Shown: positions 11,299-20,054 of the stretch, piece by piece | Position numbering within the stretch: the first letter of the stretch is position 1 | Layout: every line of letters begins with the position of its first letter | Source: Paenibacillus beijingensis | GTDB lineage: Bacteria; Bacillota; Bacilli; Paenibacillales; Paenibacillaceae | DNA: 64,000 nt | Reading direction: 5' to 3' | Assembly (NCBI RefSeq): GCF_000961095.1 | Contig: NZ_CP011058.1 | Coordinates: 4,181,501-4,245,500, forward strand | Notes under the pieces: generated by a model | The model's database searches: none | What the model was told of the DNA's origin: nothing | Seen by the model: the letters and a program-made list of their open reading frames with translations, nothing else | Made by a program: the position numbers and the translations under genes

Positions 11299-12840
11299 TT
11301 ATATATATCTTAACTCTTTCAGGCGATAATGCCAAAGGGCAACCAATTCGCTATGATGTGTAAAATTGACATTTAATTTTTCTATAAGTTTTCTTTTAGA
11401 AGGATATTGGCCATCCTTATGTAATTCATCTACTGCATTAAGTAACCTTATCTCAAGTTCTTTTTTATTTCTAATTGATTTATCTTTTAAATTATTTTTA
11501 AACCGACTTACTATTAATTTGACTTGTACTGGAAATCTTTGTTTAAGGATATGACGGGGACATTTTATTCTTTTAGCTATTGAGGTTAAGGATTCAGGGC
11601 TCTCATTCAGTAGAGCTTTATCAAGTTCCAAAGATATTAAAGCTGTGTTTAATTCATTTTTTCTTTGCCTTGACAATTTGTATTTTTCTAAAAGTTTTTG
11701 GTATAAATCAGGACAATGTTGTTTCAAGGTTCTTTGAGACAAATTGATACTTTTACTGAATGCTTCTATGTTTGTATATTGACAGTATATAATCTCTAAA
11801 AGCATTTTCTCTTTGAGCGTATCAACATCAGATCTACTTTTGATTTTTCCTGCGCTTTTTCGTAAGAGCATTCTTTCTATAACATCGGGAAAGTTTTGAA
11901 GTAATTTTTGGTAATGCCAACCTGTAAAAGTCGTTAGTTCTTTAATCGTGAGAGGTTCTTTTTTCAATAACAAGATATTAAGGAGCTCCGATACCCTTAT
12001 ATTCTCTGGTGCCCAATTAGGATCATGATCTAGAAAAATTTCGGATATATGAACATTAAGGGATATTAATACATTTAAAAACGAACTTAGAGAGATGCTA
12101 TCTGGACGGTTTTTCCATCTACTAATGCTTGGTTTAGATTTCACTTTTTTAAGCATTTCAGTACTGCCGAATTTATTAATAATTTGTGCAATATTGAGAA
12201 TATATTTATTCTGTTGGCTTAACTGAATTAAATTCATTAGCATATTACTTTTAATTAGCTCATTTTTTTCGGTGAAAATAAGAGTTGGAGAACCCCAAAG
12301 TGGATTATTACAGTGTGGACAATAACCATAATCTTGATTTTCTAAAAAATAGATCAGTTTGTTGCATTTTTTATTTGGACATGTAGAGGTTAGATTTACC
12401 CTATGAATAGGGCAGCATTTACAATCTGAAATGGTCCACAAAAATGGTTCGAAAATTGGTTTACCTGATTGGCTCCAATCAGACAAACACAAAGGGCACC
12501 ATTGCCTTGTAATTCTAAAAAGAACGCGAGTGTTAAATAAACTATCCCAGTTTTCAAAATGAAGATTTACAAGTTTTTCGCAGGAATTTAAATATTTAAT
12601 TTTACCCAAAATGTTTCGCAATTTAGACAAGGATAAAGCAGAACGCTTGTAATGTCCCATTTGAAGATTGAATTTATATAAAAAATATCTAAAGGTAAGG
12701 CAATGAGCTTTGGACAGTCTGAGCATATAGCTGAAGGGACTTTCAATATAGCCCGTGTCTTCGGATAGGATTTCTAGCGAATAAAGAGTAGTTCGCTCCG
12801 GGATGTTAATGATTTGATTATGTTCAGAATAGAAATCCAT
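11299..12840 (-). CDS. TniQ/TnsD-like target-selection protein 1
   Basis: This 513-residue TniQ-family protein probably recognises the chromosomal target and recruits TnsC. The N-terminus (about 1-60) has the family pattern ...LYSLEIL..TGYIESPFSYMLRLSKAH. Zinc-binding clusters follow: CPLC near 117, CPIH near 143, CPNKKC and CPHC near 153-176. The C-terminal half has repeated helix-turn-helix-like units (SLSQRTLKQHCPDLY; CPRHILKQRFP), as in TnsD, which binds DNA sequence-specifically. It is the gene nearest the transposon end and last in the minus-strand tns set. Given the insertion site, comEC is the likely target, but this is inference. Confidence 0.85.
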   Translation of the reverse strand: MDFYSEHNQIINIPERTTLYSLEILSEDTGYIESPFSYMLRLSKAHCLTFRYFLYKFNLQMGHYKRSALSLSKLRNILGKIKYLNSCEKLVNLHFENWDSLFNTRVLFRITRQWCPLCLSDWSQSGKPIFEPFLWTISDCKCCPIHRVNLTSTCPNKKCNKLIYFLENQDYGYCPHCNNPLWGSPTLIFTEKNELIKSNMLMNLIQLSQQNKYILNIAQIINKFGSTEMLKKVKSKPSISRWKNRPDSISLSSFLNVLISLNVHISEIFLDHDPNWAPENIRVSELLNILLLKKEPLTIKELTTFTGWHYQKLLQNFPDVIERMLLRKSAGKIKSRSDVDTLKEKMLLEIIYCQYTNIEAFSKSINLSQRTLKQHCPDLYQKLLEKYKLSRQRKNELNTALISLELDKALLNESPESLTSIAKRIKCPRHILKQRFPVQVKLIVSRFKNNLKDKSIRNKKELEIRLLNAVDELHKDGQYPSKRKLIEKLNVNFTHHSELVALWHYRLKELRYI

Positions 12841-12996
12841 ACTTCACACCTCTATTAAAATGGTGATAAATACCAAACATAATGAAAGTATTCCCGAAAA
12901 ATACAGTATTATACGCATATAGAGCGTTCCTAAGTGTGCATATTTGGTTATTGTTCATAGTTCTGTACAAATTTAATATGCAGACTAGGGCGTAAT

Positions 12997-14142
12997 TCAT
13001 TGGCCAACTGGATCACGTTTTGCCTTTCTTTCACCAGGCTTCCGTTTAAGTTTTTTATTACATTCCTTAGCAGGCTTTTTATCGTTTTTGTTAAATTCAG
13101 TAAGATTTAGTCCGAGAGTTGTAATTAAATTTTCTCGCTCTTCTTCACTTTCTAATAACTGGACTTCTCCTTCTCGTGCCTCTTTAGCCATTGTAATACA
13201 TTGTTTTACGGTTAGAGCAGTACGTTCTAAATGTGAAAGTGAGAGGAAGTGTCCGTTATTACCTTCCTCATTTAAACATTGATCAAAGGCTCTCTCAAGC
13301 CATAGTTTTAAAACACCTACGCATCCAATACTGCGTTCATACAAAAATTCCCAGTTAGATTGCAAGTCGACTTCATGAACAGGGAGGTGATCTTCTAATG
13401 TAGCAACTAGGATTTTGAACTGCCGCAAATCCTTCTTGTCTTCTGCCTTGTAACGGGCCAAATGAACGTCTGAACTACGGTTACTCAACTGTGCACTTTG
13501 ATTTCGAAACCCTAAGAGCTCATACGAGCCAGCCAATATATGTGGTGTTTTGGTGATATTGGCCAATGATTTAATGACATCCATTTGATGATGAACTTTG
13601 CTGCCTCGATTTATCCTTGCGATGTGTTGGGCTTCATCCACGATACATGCTAATGGACGTCGATGAACAATCGCCGATTCATAAGCCCATCTAAGAGCAG
13701 AATAGGTCTCCTTTGATGAGGATTTCGCGATATCGTGTTTTATTTGATGGAAAGGGATGATTTTTTTATCGATGCTGACCTCCTGTAAGGCCATAAGACC
13801 TGCTCTGTAATAATCTCCCCAATTGAATTTTGGTGATTCTGGAGCTTTTGCCTCAAAGTAAGCAACAGGTATCCGTTCTTTATCAACTTCAAGCTCCTGC
13901 ATCAGGCTGGTGATTATGTCATTTCGAAGCTTAGTTAATAGCGTCGATTTTCCAACACCACTTGGTCCGTATAATAGAACTAAAGGTGTTTTATTTTTGA
14001 GAATTTTCACTTTTGCATCAAGAAAGGCTTCCTCAAGTTTGGGATGTTGAATTATTTTTTGCTCAAAGTAAGCCTTTCTTTCTTCTACTGATTTGCTAAG
14101 CAATTCACTCGGAAATCCTCCATGAAATCGATCGTTTTTCAT
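12997..14142 (-). CDS. tnsC: TnsC-like transposition regulator ATPase
   Basis: This 381-residue AAA+ ATPase (TniB/TnsC family) links target selectors to the transposase and controls target immunity. Walker A is LLYGPSGVGKSTLL near residues 57-70, and Walker B is LACIVDEAQHIAR near 164-176. Sensor-like HILAGSYELLGF follows near residue 200. The C-terminal tail is very basic (KKPAKECNKKLKRKPGERK). The start lies six bases beyond the stop of the tnsAB gene, so the two are clearly co-transcribed. A 156-base gap separates it from the TniQ gene downstream. Confidence 0.9.
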   Translation of the reverse strand: MKNDRFHGGFPSELLSKSVEERKAYFEQKIIQHPKLEEAFLDAKVKILKNKTPLVLLYGPSGVGKSTLLTKLRNDIITSLMQELEVDKERIPVAYFEAKAPESPKFNWGDYYRAGLMALQEVSIDKKIIPFHQIKHDIAKSSSKETYSALRWAYESAIVHRRPLACIVDEAQHIARINRGSKVHHQMDVIKSLANITKTPHILAGSYELLGFRNQSAQLSNRSSDVHLARYKAEDKKDLRQFKILVATLEDHLPVHEVDLQSNWEFLYERSIGCVGVLKLWLERAFDQCLNEEGNNGHFLSLSHLERTALTVKQCITMAKEAREGEVQLLESEEERENLITTLGLNLTEFNKNDKKPAKECNKKLKRKPGERKAKRDPVGQ

Positions 14143-14148
14143 TTTCGT

Positions 14149-16833
14149 TTAAAACTCCCCGTAACGTTCTTGAATATCAAACTCTGCCTCAACATCAAAA
14201 TCAATCGTGACTTTTTTGACATAATCTTGCATGTTGTTGTTTTTTGATTCCTTTCCTCCAGGAATGACTTTTACATTTTGGTGTACTTCTTGGTCCTTCA
14301 TTTGTTGCAGCAACAACTCATCAGAATCACAATCCCTTAAAAAATCCGCAAGGATTTTGATATTTATTTTGAATTGCTGGGTATGATTCTGAAATTTCTT
14401 TTTTAATTCCTTGGTAGCGATTTGAATTTGTTTTTCCGTCTTCCCATTAAACACCGCATAGTAATCCGATATGCATTGTGTCCATCGCTTATTCACATAA
14501 GCATAAGCAATGCCTAGATTGTATGGTTCGTAGCGAATAGGAACTTGCATTCCTTCGACCTCAGGATTCCGAAATGCATCCGACCAGTAGTAAATATAAT
14601 TATTTTTGAAACCTTTACCAGGCTCTACTTTTGCAGTACCTTTGTCTGATGTCGGCAAGGTTAAAATGCGAAATGTTTCGTTGTATGGAATCATCATCCA
14701 TGGTCGGTCCCCACAGCGCTTCATGCTGAGTAAGTATGCTTCCTGTGGTGATTGACCGCCCAAAGCAGGGTGACTCATTTGATCGTAAACTTCATACACA
14801 AACTGTTTGAGACGTTCAGTGAATTTTCCATATGTCCAAATTGCCAGTTTTTTCGGATTATTTTTTTTTGTAATCTGACGTACATTTTTGGTGATCTGTG
14901 TGTTTCCAGTGAGATTGTCAATGAATCTTGTGTTTGTCATGCCAAATATTCGTTCACAAACAGACCCAAATCTAGCTTTACTTGCTGGGCGTTGTTTTTT
15001 TGCACTTTTAAATGCTGACAGTACGGTTTCAAAATAAACGCTTGAAAATTCTTTTCCACCGTCTACAACAACGGTTTCAGGCAGACGTGACCATCTTTTT
15101 ACACACTCACGTAAAACCATCATGCAAGAGCGGTACGACGGGGGATCAAATGAGACGTATATTGCAAGGAATTTTCGAGTGCACCCATCAGTCAAAAAGG
15201 TTGCCCAAGGTCGACCGAGATTTTTTTTCGTGTGAGAGTCAATTAACTCGATCTCCAGTTCAGTATGGTCGATATGTCCAATCTCAAAGGGGCGATCACC
15301 ATGCCGAACAGTCGAGAGGTGATATTCTAAATAATACGATTCAAATCGATAAGCTGCCTTTTCTCCCTGCCTTTTCTTTGTTTGTTCATGAGTTGGACGT
15401 AAGCGCACAGCCTTCACAAATGTTTTGTAGCTGCAACCCTTTATTCCTTTAGCGTTGCATTCAAGTAAAAAATCTCCGTAAACCTCTGCAATCTTTTTTT
15501 GTTTGAATGTTTCGTAATGGGCTTCAATCCATTTTGCCATTAAGTCTTGTGTTTCAAAGAGCAACCTTTTGGTACGATTTCCCTTTTCATGATCTTTTGG
15601 CAAAAGAGCAATAAATCCGTTACCGTATATTTGATCATAAAGTCGGTATTTAGATAACCAGTAACGAATCGTACGTGATGGTACTGTTGGTTTTTCTACA
15701 ATCTGCCCTTCAAGATATGGTTGGATAATTTGGAACCGTTCGTTTGCTTTCCGGCATTCTTCTTTACTAGCCTTCAGAAAAGCTTCATGAACTTCGGGAT
15801 GAGACAGGATAGATTGATTAATCCCTTTCAGTTTTCCTTGTTTTACATATGATTCAAATTGATCATATGTAAGATCAATTACATTTTTGGCGGAACGTAT
15901 GGTGATCATGGTATTACCGGTATTAATGATCTCCCAATCTCTTCCGTCCCAAACAACACTTTTTCCAATTTCCAATTCCACACTTGAGATCTCATTCGCA
16001 ACGCAATCATTATTACTCGATGTGAAATAAACATATGCAGCGGCTTTCTCAGCATCGGTAAATACATGGGTATATAGAGGCTCAGCTAATACGTATTTTT
16101 TCAAATCGACATAAAGACTACCTGCTGCAATCATACTGTAAACACTATCGGAGGTTATTGCTAATTCCTCTGCTCTTTCCAACAGATCTTGCAACAGTAT
16201 TGCCGGCTCCTGTTCTACGATTGAAATGAGTTTGGCAATTGAATCATTATTTGCATGTGCATGATGTTCAAAGTAGGCTTCAAGAAACTTTAAATTTCTT
16301 AGGAGAACCCAATCGATTTGGTCTGAACAAAAAACGTAAAACTTCAAGTTGTAAGCTTTTGCATATTCTTCACCTGGAGGACAGCGCCAGTAACCATTTT
16401 CATCTTTACAATACCGTTCGGGATCAGCCAGGGATAGCTTCTGAAGTTCCTCTTCCGTTTTACATTCGACCCATCCGGCGCTGCTTTCTTCAATCGTAAA
16501 GAAGTCAGGTGTGTATTGAAAAACCTTACGTTTTTTCTTTCCTCCTCTGATTGTACCGATATAGTCCAGTTCCACGAAGCTTGGTTGGTCAAAAAATTCT
16601 ATAACTTTAGGATCATGCTCAGCTAGGTAAATGAAGGACAACTCCAACTTATGGCTTTCAAATTGAATCGAAACCCCCATTTTACGACTTGGATATATCC
16701 CAGAAACATTTTTTTTTCCGCTTTTTACTCTTCGAACTGGTTGAGAGTTCCTAATACTCTCTATTTTTTTCTTTCCCTTATCTGTAATTTGATTTTTAAT
16801 GTACCAAACTTCAAATTGTTCTGGATTCATCAT
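14149..16833 (-). CDS. Fused TnsA-TnsB transposase
   Basis: This 894-residue protein carries both strand-cutting activities of a Tn7-like element. Residues 1-200 resemble the TnsA endonuclease, with LSFIYLAEHDPKVIEFFDQP and the PD-(D/E)xK-type core YTPDFF...VECK (near 107-124). The middle holds a helix-turn-helix and an rve/DDE integrase core: the first Asp is in IGHIDHTELE, the second in VVVDGGKEFSS and the Glu in SVCERIFGMTN. A C-terminal beta-barrel region follows (IRYEPYNLGIAYAYVN). All catalytic residues appear present. TnsA-TnsB fusions are known in some Tn7-like families, including type I-B CRISPR-associated ones; no CRISPR components occur here. ATG 16833 and 16830 are both possible starts. 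Confidence 0.88.
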   Translation of the reverse strand: MMNPEQFEVWYIKNQITDKGKKKIESIRNSQPVRRVKSGKKNVSGIYPSRKMGVSIQFESHKLELSFIYLAEHDPKVIEFFDQPSFVELDYIGTIRGGKKKRKVFQYTPDFFTIEESSAGWVECKTEEELQKLSLADPERYCKDENGYWRCPPGEEYAKAYNLKFYVFCSDQIDWVLLRNLKFLEAYFEHHAHANNDSIAKLISIVEQEPAILLQDLLERAEELAITSDSVYSMIAAGSLYVDLKKYVLAEPLYTHVFTDAEKAAAYVYFTSSNNDCVANEISSVELEIGKSVVWDGRDWEIINTGNTMITIRSAKNVIDLTYDQFESYVKQGKLKGINQSILSHPEVHEAFLKASKEECRKANERFQIIQPYLEGQIVEKPTVPSRTIRYWLSKYRLYDQIYGNGFIALLPKDHEKGNRTKRLLFETQDLMAKWIEAHYETFKQKKIAEVYGDFLLECNAKGIKGCSYKTFVKAVRLRPTHEQTKKRQGEKAAYRFESYYLEYHLSTVRHGDRPFEIGHIDHTELEIELIDSHTKKNLGRPWATFLTDGCTRKFLAIYVSFDPPSYRSCMMVLRECVKRWSRLPETVVVDGGKEFSSVYFETVLSAFKSAKKQRPASKARFGSVCERIFGMTNTRFIDNLTGNTQITKNVRQITKKNNPKKLAIWTYGKFTERLKQFVYEVYDQMSHPALGGQSPQEAYLLSMKRCGDRPWMMIPYNETFRILTLPTSDKGTAKVEPGKGFKNNYIYYWSDAFRNPEVEGMQVPIRYEPYNLGIAYAYVNKRWTQCISDYYAVFNGKTEKQIQIATKELKKKFQNHTQQFKINIKILADFLRDCDSDELLLQQMKDQEVHQNVKVIPGGKESKNNNMQDYVKKVTIDFDVEAEFDIQERYGEF

Positions 16834-16963
16834 AATTTTCCCTCCAAATTAGAAAATTCCTTACTGATCATAATATTGCCAGGAGTCAAAAAATTATTCA
16901 TGACCAGTTGAAAGAGTTAGAATCGTTTTTCTCTTGGAAAAACTCTGACACATAAAAGTAAAT

Positions 16964-18298
16964 TCAATCTTCACACCCATAGATTATTTTTTTTGTTTCT
17001 TTCCAAGCCTGGGAGGCGAATTTTTCCCTTAAAAGTCCCTTTTTTCCTATTTTCTTTTCAATGGTTTTTGCGGTCGGAGTTATGCCTTGAAAAAATAGGT
17101 CAAAAGTTGAGTCTCGAACTTTTGTCATAATTGTTGTTCTCCGATCAGAAGAACGTTCAGAAACATAATCCCTATAATTTTGTTTAAGTAAATGATAGAG
17201 ATCGGGGAATCTTCTTTTTAATGTTTTGGTAGTTATTCTGAGGCACGTAGACACAGAGTTCAAAGACGGTGGGGGTGATATGGAGGTCATATATTCCAAT
17301 TTCCGCTCTATATACTTCCATTCTATTTCTGCTCTTTTTTTTAACTGAACTGTAGGGGGAATACGACTTCTACAATATATGAATGGACGACCAAGTATAA
17401 AATCGACTAGTGAGACATTCCCGCTATAGCATATATTAAGCAAAGTATCTAAAACAGGGACATACTTTCCACAGCAATAGCCAAATAAAGTGCTTTGTGG
17501 AATAAAGAGTACTTTACTTAATGCTTCAACATTGCCGTCGGCGAGTTGACTACATAGCCTTTGAAAACTATGTTTAATGTTCTCTCTACTTCCATGACGA
17601 GGTGAAAAATTAATATCTGATATTAATTCCCCTATTGATTTTGATATCCAAAGTTGCTTTACAGAACATCTTTTAACAACCGTGTTACGTTTCATACCAA
17701 GCCATTGTCCACATAATGAGCAAAAGCCAACATATGAATTATTAGAGAGTAGGGGAGGGTGATTATTACAGTGTGGGCATATGTCATCTAAGAATACTTC
17801 ATGAATAGGACAAACATTGATATGTGAAATTGACCATAGCAACGGCTCATAGATCGGCTGATTTTGTTCTGCCATCTCAGCTAAACAGGAAGAACACCAT
17901 TGTTTATTACTTCTGCATAAAGGTTTTGACACTAGAAGATCACCCCAGCGTTGAAGCGTTAAAAGAGAAAGGTTAGATAATTTTGTAAGGGACCCCAGTG
18001 CATTAATACAATAACTACTCATAGCATCCTTACTATTTATCGCATTAGCTCGTTCTAAAAATCTTGAACAACCGCGCCTTGAATCTCCAAGGATATAGTC
18101 TAAGTTAATGGTTGGTGCAATACAATCTTTAAGTAAAGATGACAAGGAAATACTATGAGCTTCTGCTAGTCGTTGTATATAACTGGTCAAAGATTCACAG
18201 TAAGGAGTGCCGATCTTTAGAGGCTCGAGTTGATAAAGAATACTTCTTTCTGGATAACAAAGCAACTCATTAGTTTCAAAAGTAACATTCTTGAACAT
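16964..18298 (-). CDS. TniQ/TnsD-like target-selection protein 2
   Basis: This second TniQ-family protein has 444 residues from the ATG at 18298. It shares the pattern of the first: YQLEPLKIGTPYCESLTSYIQRLAEAHSI at the N-terminus (about 22-50). Zinc-type clusters follow: CSSCL near 136, CPIHEVFLDDICPHC and FCSLCGQWLG. The C-terminal segment contains an HTH-like unit (CLRITTKTLKRRFPDLYHLLK). It lies upstream of tnsAB on the same strand. Two TniQ paralogues in one element usually mean two targeting routes, one to a fixed chromosomal site and another to mobile DNA. No guide-RNA system is visible. The start could also be the TTG 24 bases upstream. Confidence 0.83.
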   Translation of the reverse strand: MFKNVTFETNELLCYPERSILYQLEPLKIGTPYCESLTSYIQRLAEAHSISLSSLLKDCIAPTINLDYILGDSRRGCSRFLERANAINSKDAMSSYCINALGSLTKLSNLSLLTLQRWGDLLVSKPLCRSNKQWCSSCLAEMAEQNQPIYEPLLWSISHINVCPIHEVFLDDICPHCNNHPPLLSNNSYVGFCSLCGQWLGMKRNTVVKRCSVKQLWISKSIGELISDINFSPRHGSRENIKHSFQRLCSQLADGNVEALSKVLFIPQSTLFGYCCGKYVPVLDTLLNICYSGNVSLVDFILGRPFIYCRSRIPPTVQLKKRAEIEWKYIERKLEYMTSISPPPSLNSVSTCLRITTKTLKRRFPDLYHLLKQNYRDYVSERSSDRRTTIMTKVRDSTFDLFFQGITPTAKTIEKKIGKKGLLREKFASQAWKETKKIIYGCED

Positions 18299-18457
18299 AA
18301 CTATCACCGTTTCTTTCGACAAAACTGTTAGTAATATAGAATTTCATTTTAAAATAAACGTCTATCAGCCTCTCGAGAAATAAGTAAAATCGTCTTTTAA
18401 CCCGAAACTGCTTAATCTGGAAGGTTCAAGGTTGAATTGGATTTTTATGATTTTGTC

Positions 18458-18784
18458 TTATTTGTCCTCCCCTTTTTTTTGTTCTACAAAAAGCTCCTTT
18501 AGATTTGACATCACTTGAAAATAAGTTTCAACTTCTTCTTTTGAAATAGAGGATGTGTGTTCTATTGCAGTAGCAACCTCTATGGAATTCATATCAAATA
18601 AAAAGAGTTTGGTTGGAAAAGCTGGCGAATACAGCACTGGGACATGCCAATTTCCCTCCCTTTCACTAAGCTCAAACCATTTACTTTTAATCATCGCTTG
18701 ATTCGAATAGAACTTATTGTTGAATAACAAGCCTTTTGGTGTAACCATCGCTAACCCAAATTGGATTTTATTTTTTTGATTCAT
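18458..18784 (-). CDS. Small protein resembling a stand-alone TnsB C-terminal barrel
   Basis: This protein has 108 residues from the ATG at 18784, which has GAGGTGAT just upstream. It shows a pattern (VTPKGLLFNNKFYSNQAMIK..WF, then WHVPVLYSPAFPTKLFLFDM) that recalls the small beta-barrel found after the integrase core of TnsB/Mu-type transposases, usually written as ...GLxxNxxxY...V.YDP.xxxxI.V. The tnsAB gene already has its own barrel, so this would be an extra copy. It is the first gene of the minus-strand tns set and is divergent from the XRE regulator. The similarity is by eye and weak; it may be unrelated. Confidence 0.5.
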   Translation of the reverse strand: MNQKNKIQFGLAMVTPKGLLFNNKFYSNQAMIKSKWFELSEREGNWHVPVLYSPAFPTKLFLFDMNSIEVATAIEHTSSISKEEVETYFQVMSNLKELFVEQKKGEDK

Positions 18785-18833
18785 ATCGATCACCTCGGTA
18801 ATAGTTATTGGCAATACACTCAATTTTAATACA

Positions 18834-18871
18834 TATATATATCAAATTAATAATATGAATTGATATATATA
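18834..18871. promoter_or_regulatory. Perfect inverted repeat between the tns set and the XRE gene
   Basis: TATATATATCAA (18834-18845) is exactly repeated in inverse orientation as TTGATATATATA (18860-18871), with a 14-base spacer. It sits in the 140-base divergent region between the minus-strand tns genes and the plus-strand XRE gene. That is where a phage-like repressor would bind to control both promoters. Confidence 0.7.
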
Positions 18872-18924
18872 AGTGGATGTATCCCTCTATCCAGTTTGTT
18901 TACACTTTTAATTGAGGTGTAGTG

Positions 18925-19269
18925 ATGGATAAACGGATCCTTACTTTAATTGGAACACGTGTAAGGGAAAAGAGAAAAGAAAGAGGGTTGTCACAGGAGG
19001 AACTTGGTGAAAAAGCAGGCTTCCATTTTTCGTATATAGGTGGGGTAGAAAGATCGGAAAAGAATATCACGATTACAAATTTGCAAAAAATTGCGGATGC
19101 TCTAGAAGTAGAAATCTATGAATTATTAATAAGTGATAACGGATATCGTACAAGATCCGAAAAGGACGAAATTATATATATAATCAATCAACGTTTATGG
19201 ACCATGTCCATCCGGGACCTAAAAAAAGTGATAGTATTTTTGAAAGAGATTATTGGTAAGAAAGATTAG
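18925..19269 (+). CDS. XRE-family helix-turn-helix regulator
   Basis: This 114-residue transcription factor has an N-terminal HTH_3 domain: IGTRVREKRKERGLSQEEL, then a turn and FSYIGGVERSEKNITITNLQ (about 9-60). A helical tail of about 50 residues may dimerise. It reads divergently from the transposition genes, and a perfect inverted repeat lies between them, so it is a good candidate repressor of transposition. The ATG at 18925 follows GAGGTG. XRE controllers are common in mobile elements. No catalytic or metal-binding part is visible. Confidence 0.85.
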   Translation: MDKRILTLIGTRVREKRKERGLSQEELGEKAGFHFSYIGGVERSEKNITITNLQKIADALEVEIYELLISDNGYRTRSEKDEIIYIINQRLWTMSIRDLKKVIVFLKEIIGKKD

Positions 19270-19698
19270 TGAATTTCAAGTCATTTGAAAAATCTCTTTA
19301 TGACCACTTCTAGGATCACTGAGAACAAAATAATTTGACGGCAAATTTGACTTACAACTGAATAACTTAAGATGCGAGGTCTTTACCACTACAAGTTCCT
19401 TAGAAAGAATAACAAATGAGTGTTGACTTCCTAATCAGAGTCGATATTTTTTGGTTTTCATGTAAAATCAAAGTTGCTGTAAAGATCAAATTCGCTTTAG
19501 GTTCGAGAGATTATATGACAAATTATTATTAAGTAGCAATTGTTCCTTCTCACTTGCTACATGACTCTCCCTTCTTGCGCATATTGCGATGTGCAGCGTG
19601 GGACTTTTTGTTTAATAAATGGCTTCGCATCGTAAATAAATAAATTTCTTGCCTACCAACGACAGTTGGGGTATATTGAAATTAAGTGAATAGTTGGA
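19270..19698. other. Intergenic region with several hairpins
   Basis: No gene is recognised. Two inverted repeats stand out: GTAGCAA (19533-19539) with TTGCTAC (19554-19560), and GCGCAT (19577-19582) with ATGTGC (19589-19594), the latter followed at some distance by TTTTT. They may be part of the structured leader of the next gene or a terminator for the XRE gene. Confidence 0.45.
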
Positions 19699-19758
19699 AT
19701 GCGGAAGCACCGCATGATAGCAACCCTGAGAAGGGTCTGTCTCATCATGTGGTTTTTT
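19699..19758 (+). promoter_or_regulatory. Putative transcription attenuator with competing hairpins
   Basis: CCGCAT at 19710-19715 can pair in two ways. It can pair with ATGCGG just upstream (19699-19704). Alternatively, as CCGCATGAT (19710-19718), it pairs with ATCATGTGG (19744-19752), which is immediately followed by six T. The second fold is a classic intrinsic terminator enclosing an ACCCT-GAGA-AGGGT hairpin. The two folds are mutually exclusive. A zinc-cluster protein gene starts 27 bases later behind AAGGAGG. Confidence 0.6.
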
Positions 19759-19784
19759 GCGTTCAAGAATAAGGAGGAATCCAA

Positions 19785-20054
19785 ATGAAGATCTGCGCAT
19801 TTTGTTCAATCGAAACCTCTATGTTATTCAGTAACATGAACCTTGACATCGGTCAATTTTGTATTCAATGTTATTTACAGTTCCATGGTACCTGTTCGGT
19901 TTGCACCTCATCCTTCATCCCAAAGGAGGTGAAGCCCGATGTCACCTACAACCTTGAGGTAAAGTTTATCAGCATGGGTGAAGGGAAGAAAATCATAGTT
20001 TGTGATCCATGTCATGCCGCCATCCTTAAGAAATTCCCGCAGCTGCTTGGATAA
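19785..20054 (+). CDS. Small protein with four CxxC zinc-cluster motifs
   Basis: This 89-residue protein has four CxxC pairs: CAFC (4-7), CIQC (26-29), CSVC (37-40) and CDPC (73-76). The arrangement suggests two zinc sites, of zinc-ribbon or LIM-like type. I do not recognise the family. The start is well defined by AAGGAGG nine bases upstream. A candidate attenuator lies directly before the gene, which implies conditional expression. Its 3' end overlaps that of the convergent neighbour by 43 bases. It lies in the junction zone between the tns genes and the peptide cluster. Zinc-cluster small proteins are often DNA- or RNA-binding accessory factors, but no function can be given. Confidence 0.6.
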   Translation: MKICAFCSIETSMLFSNMNLDIGQFCIQCYLQFHGTCSVCTSSFIPKEVKPDVTYNLEVKFISMGEGKKIIVCDPCHAAILKKFPQLLG

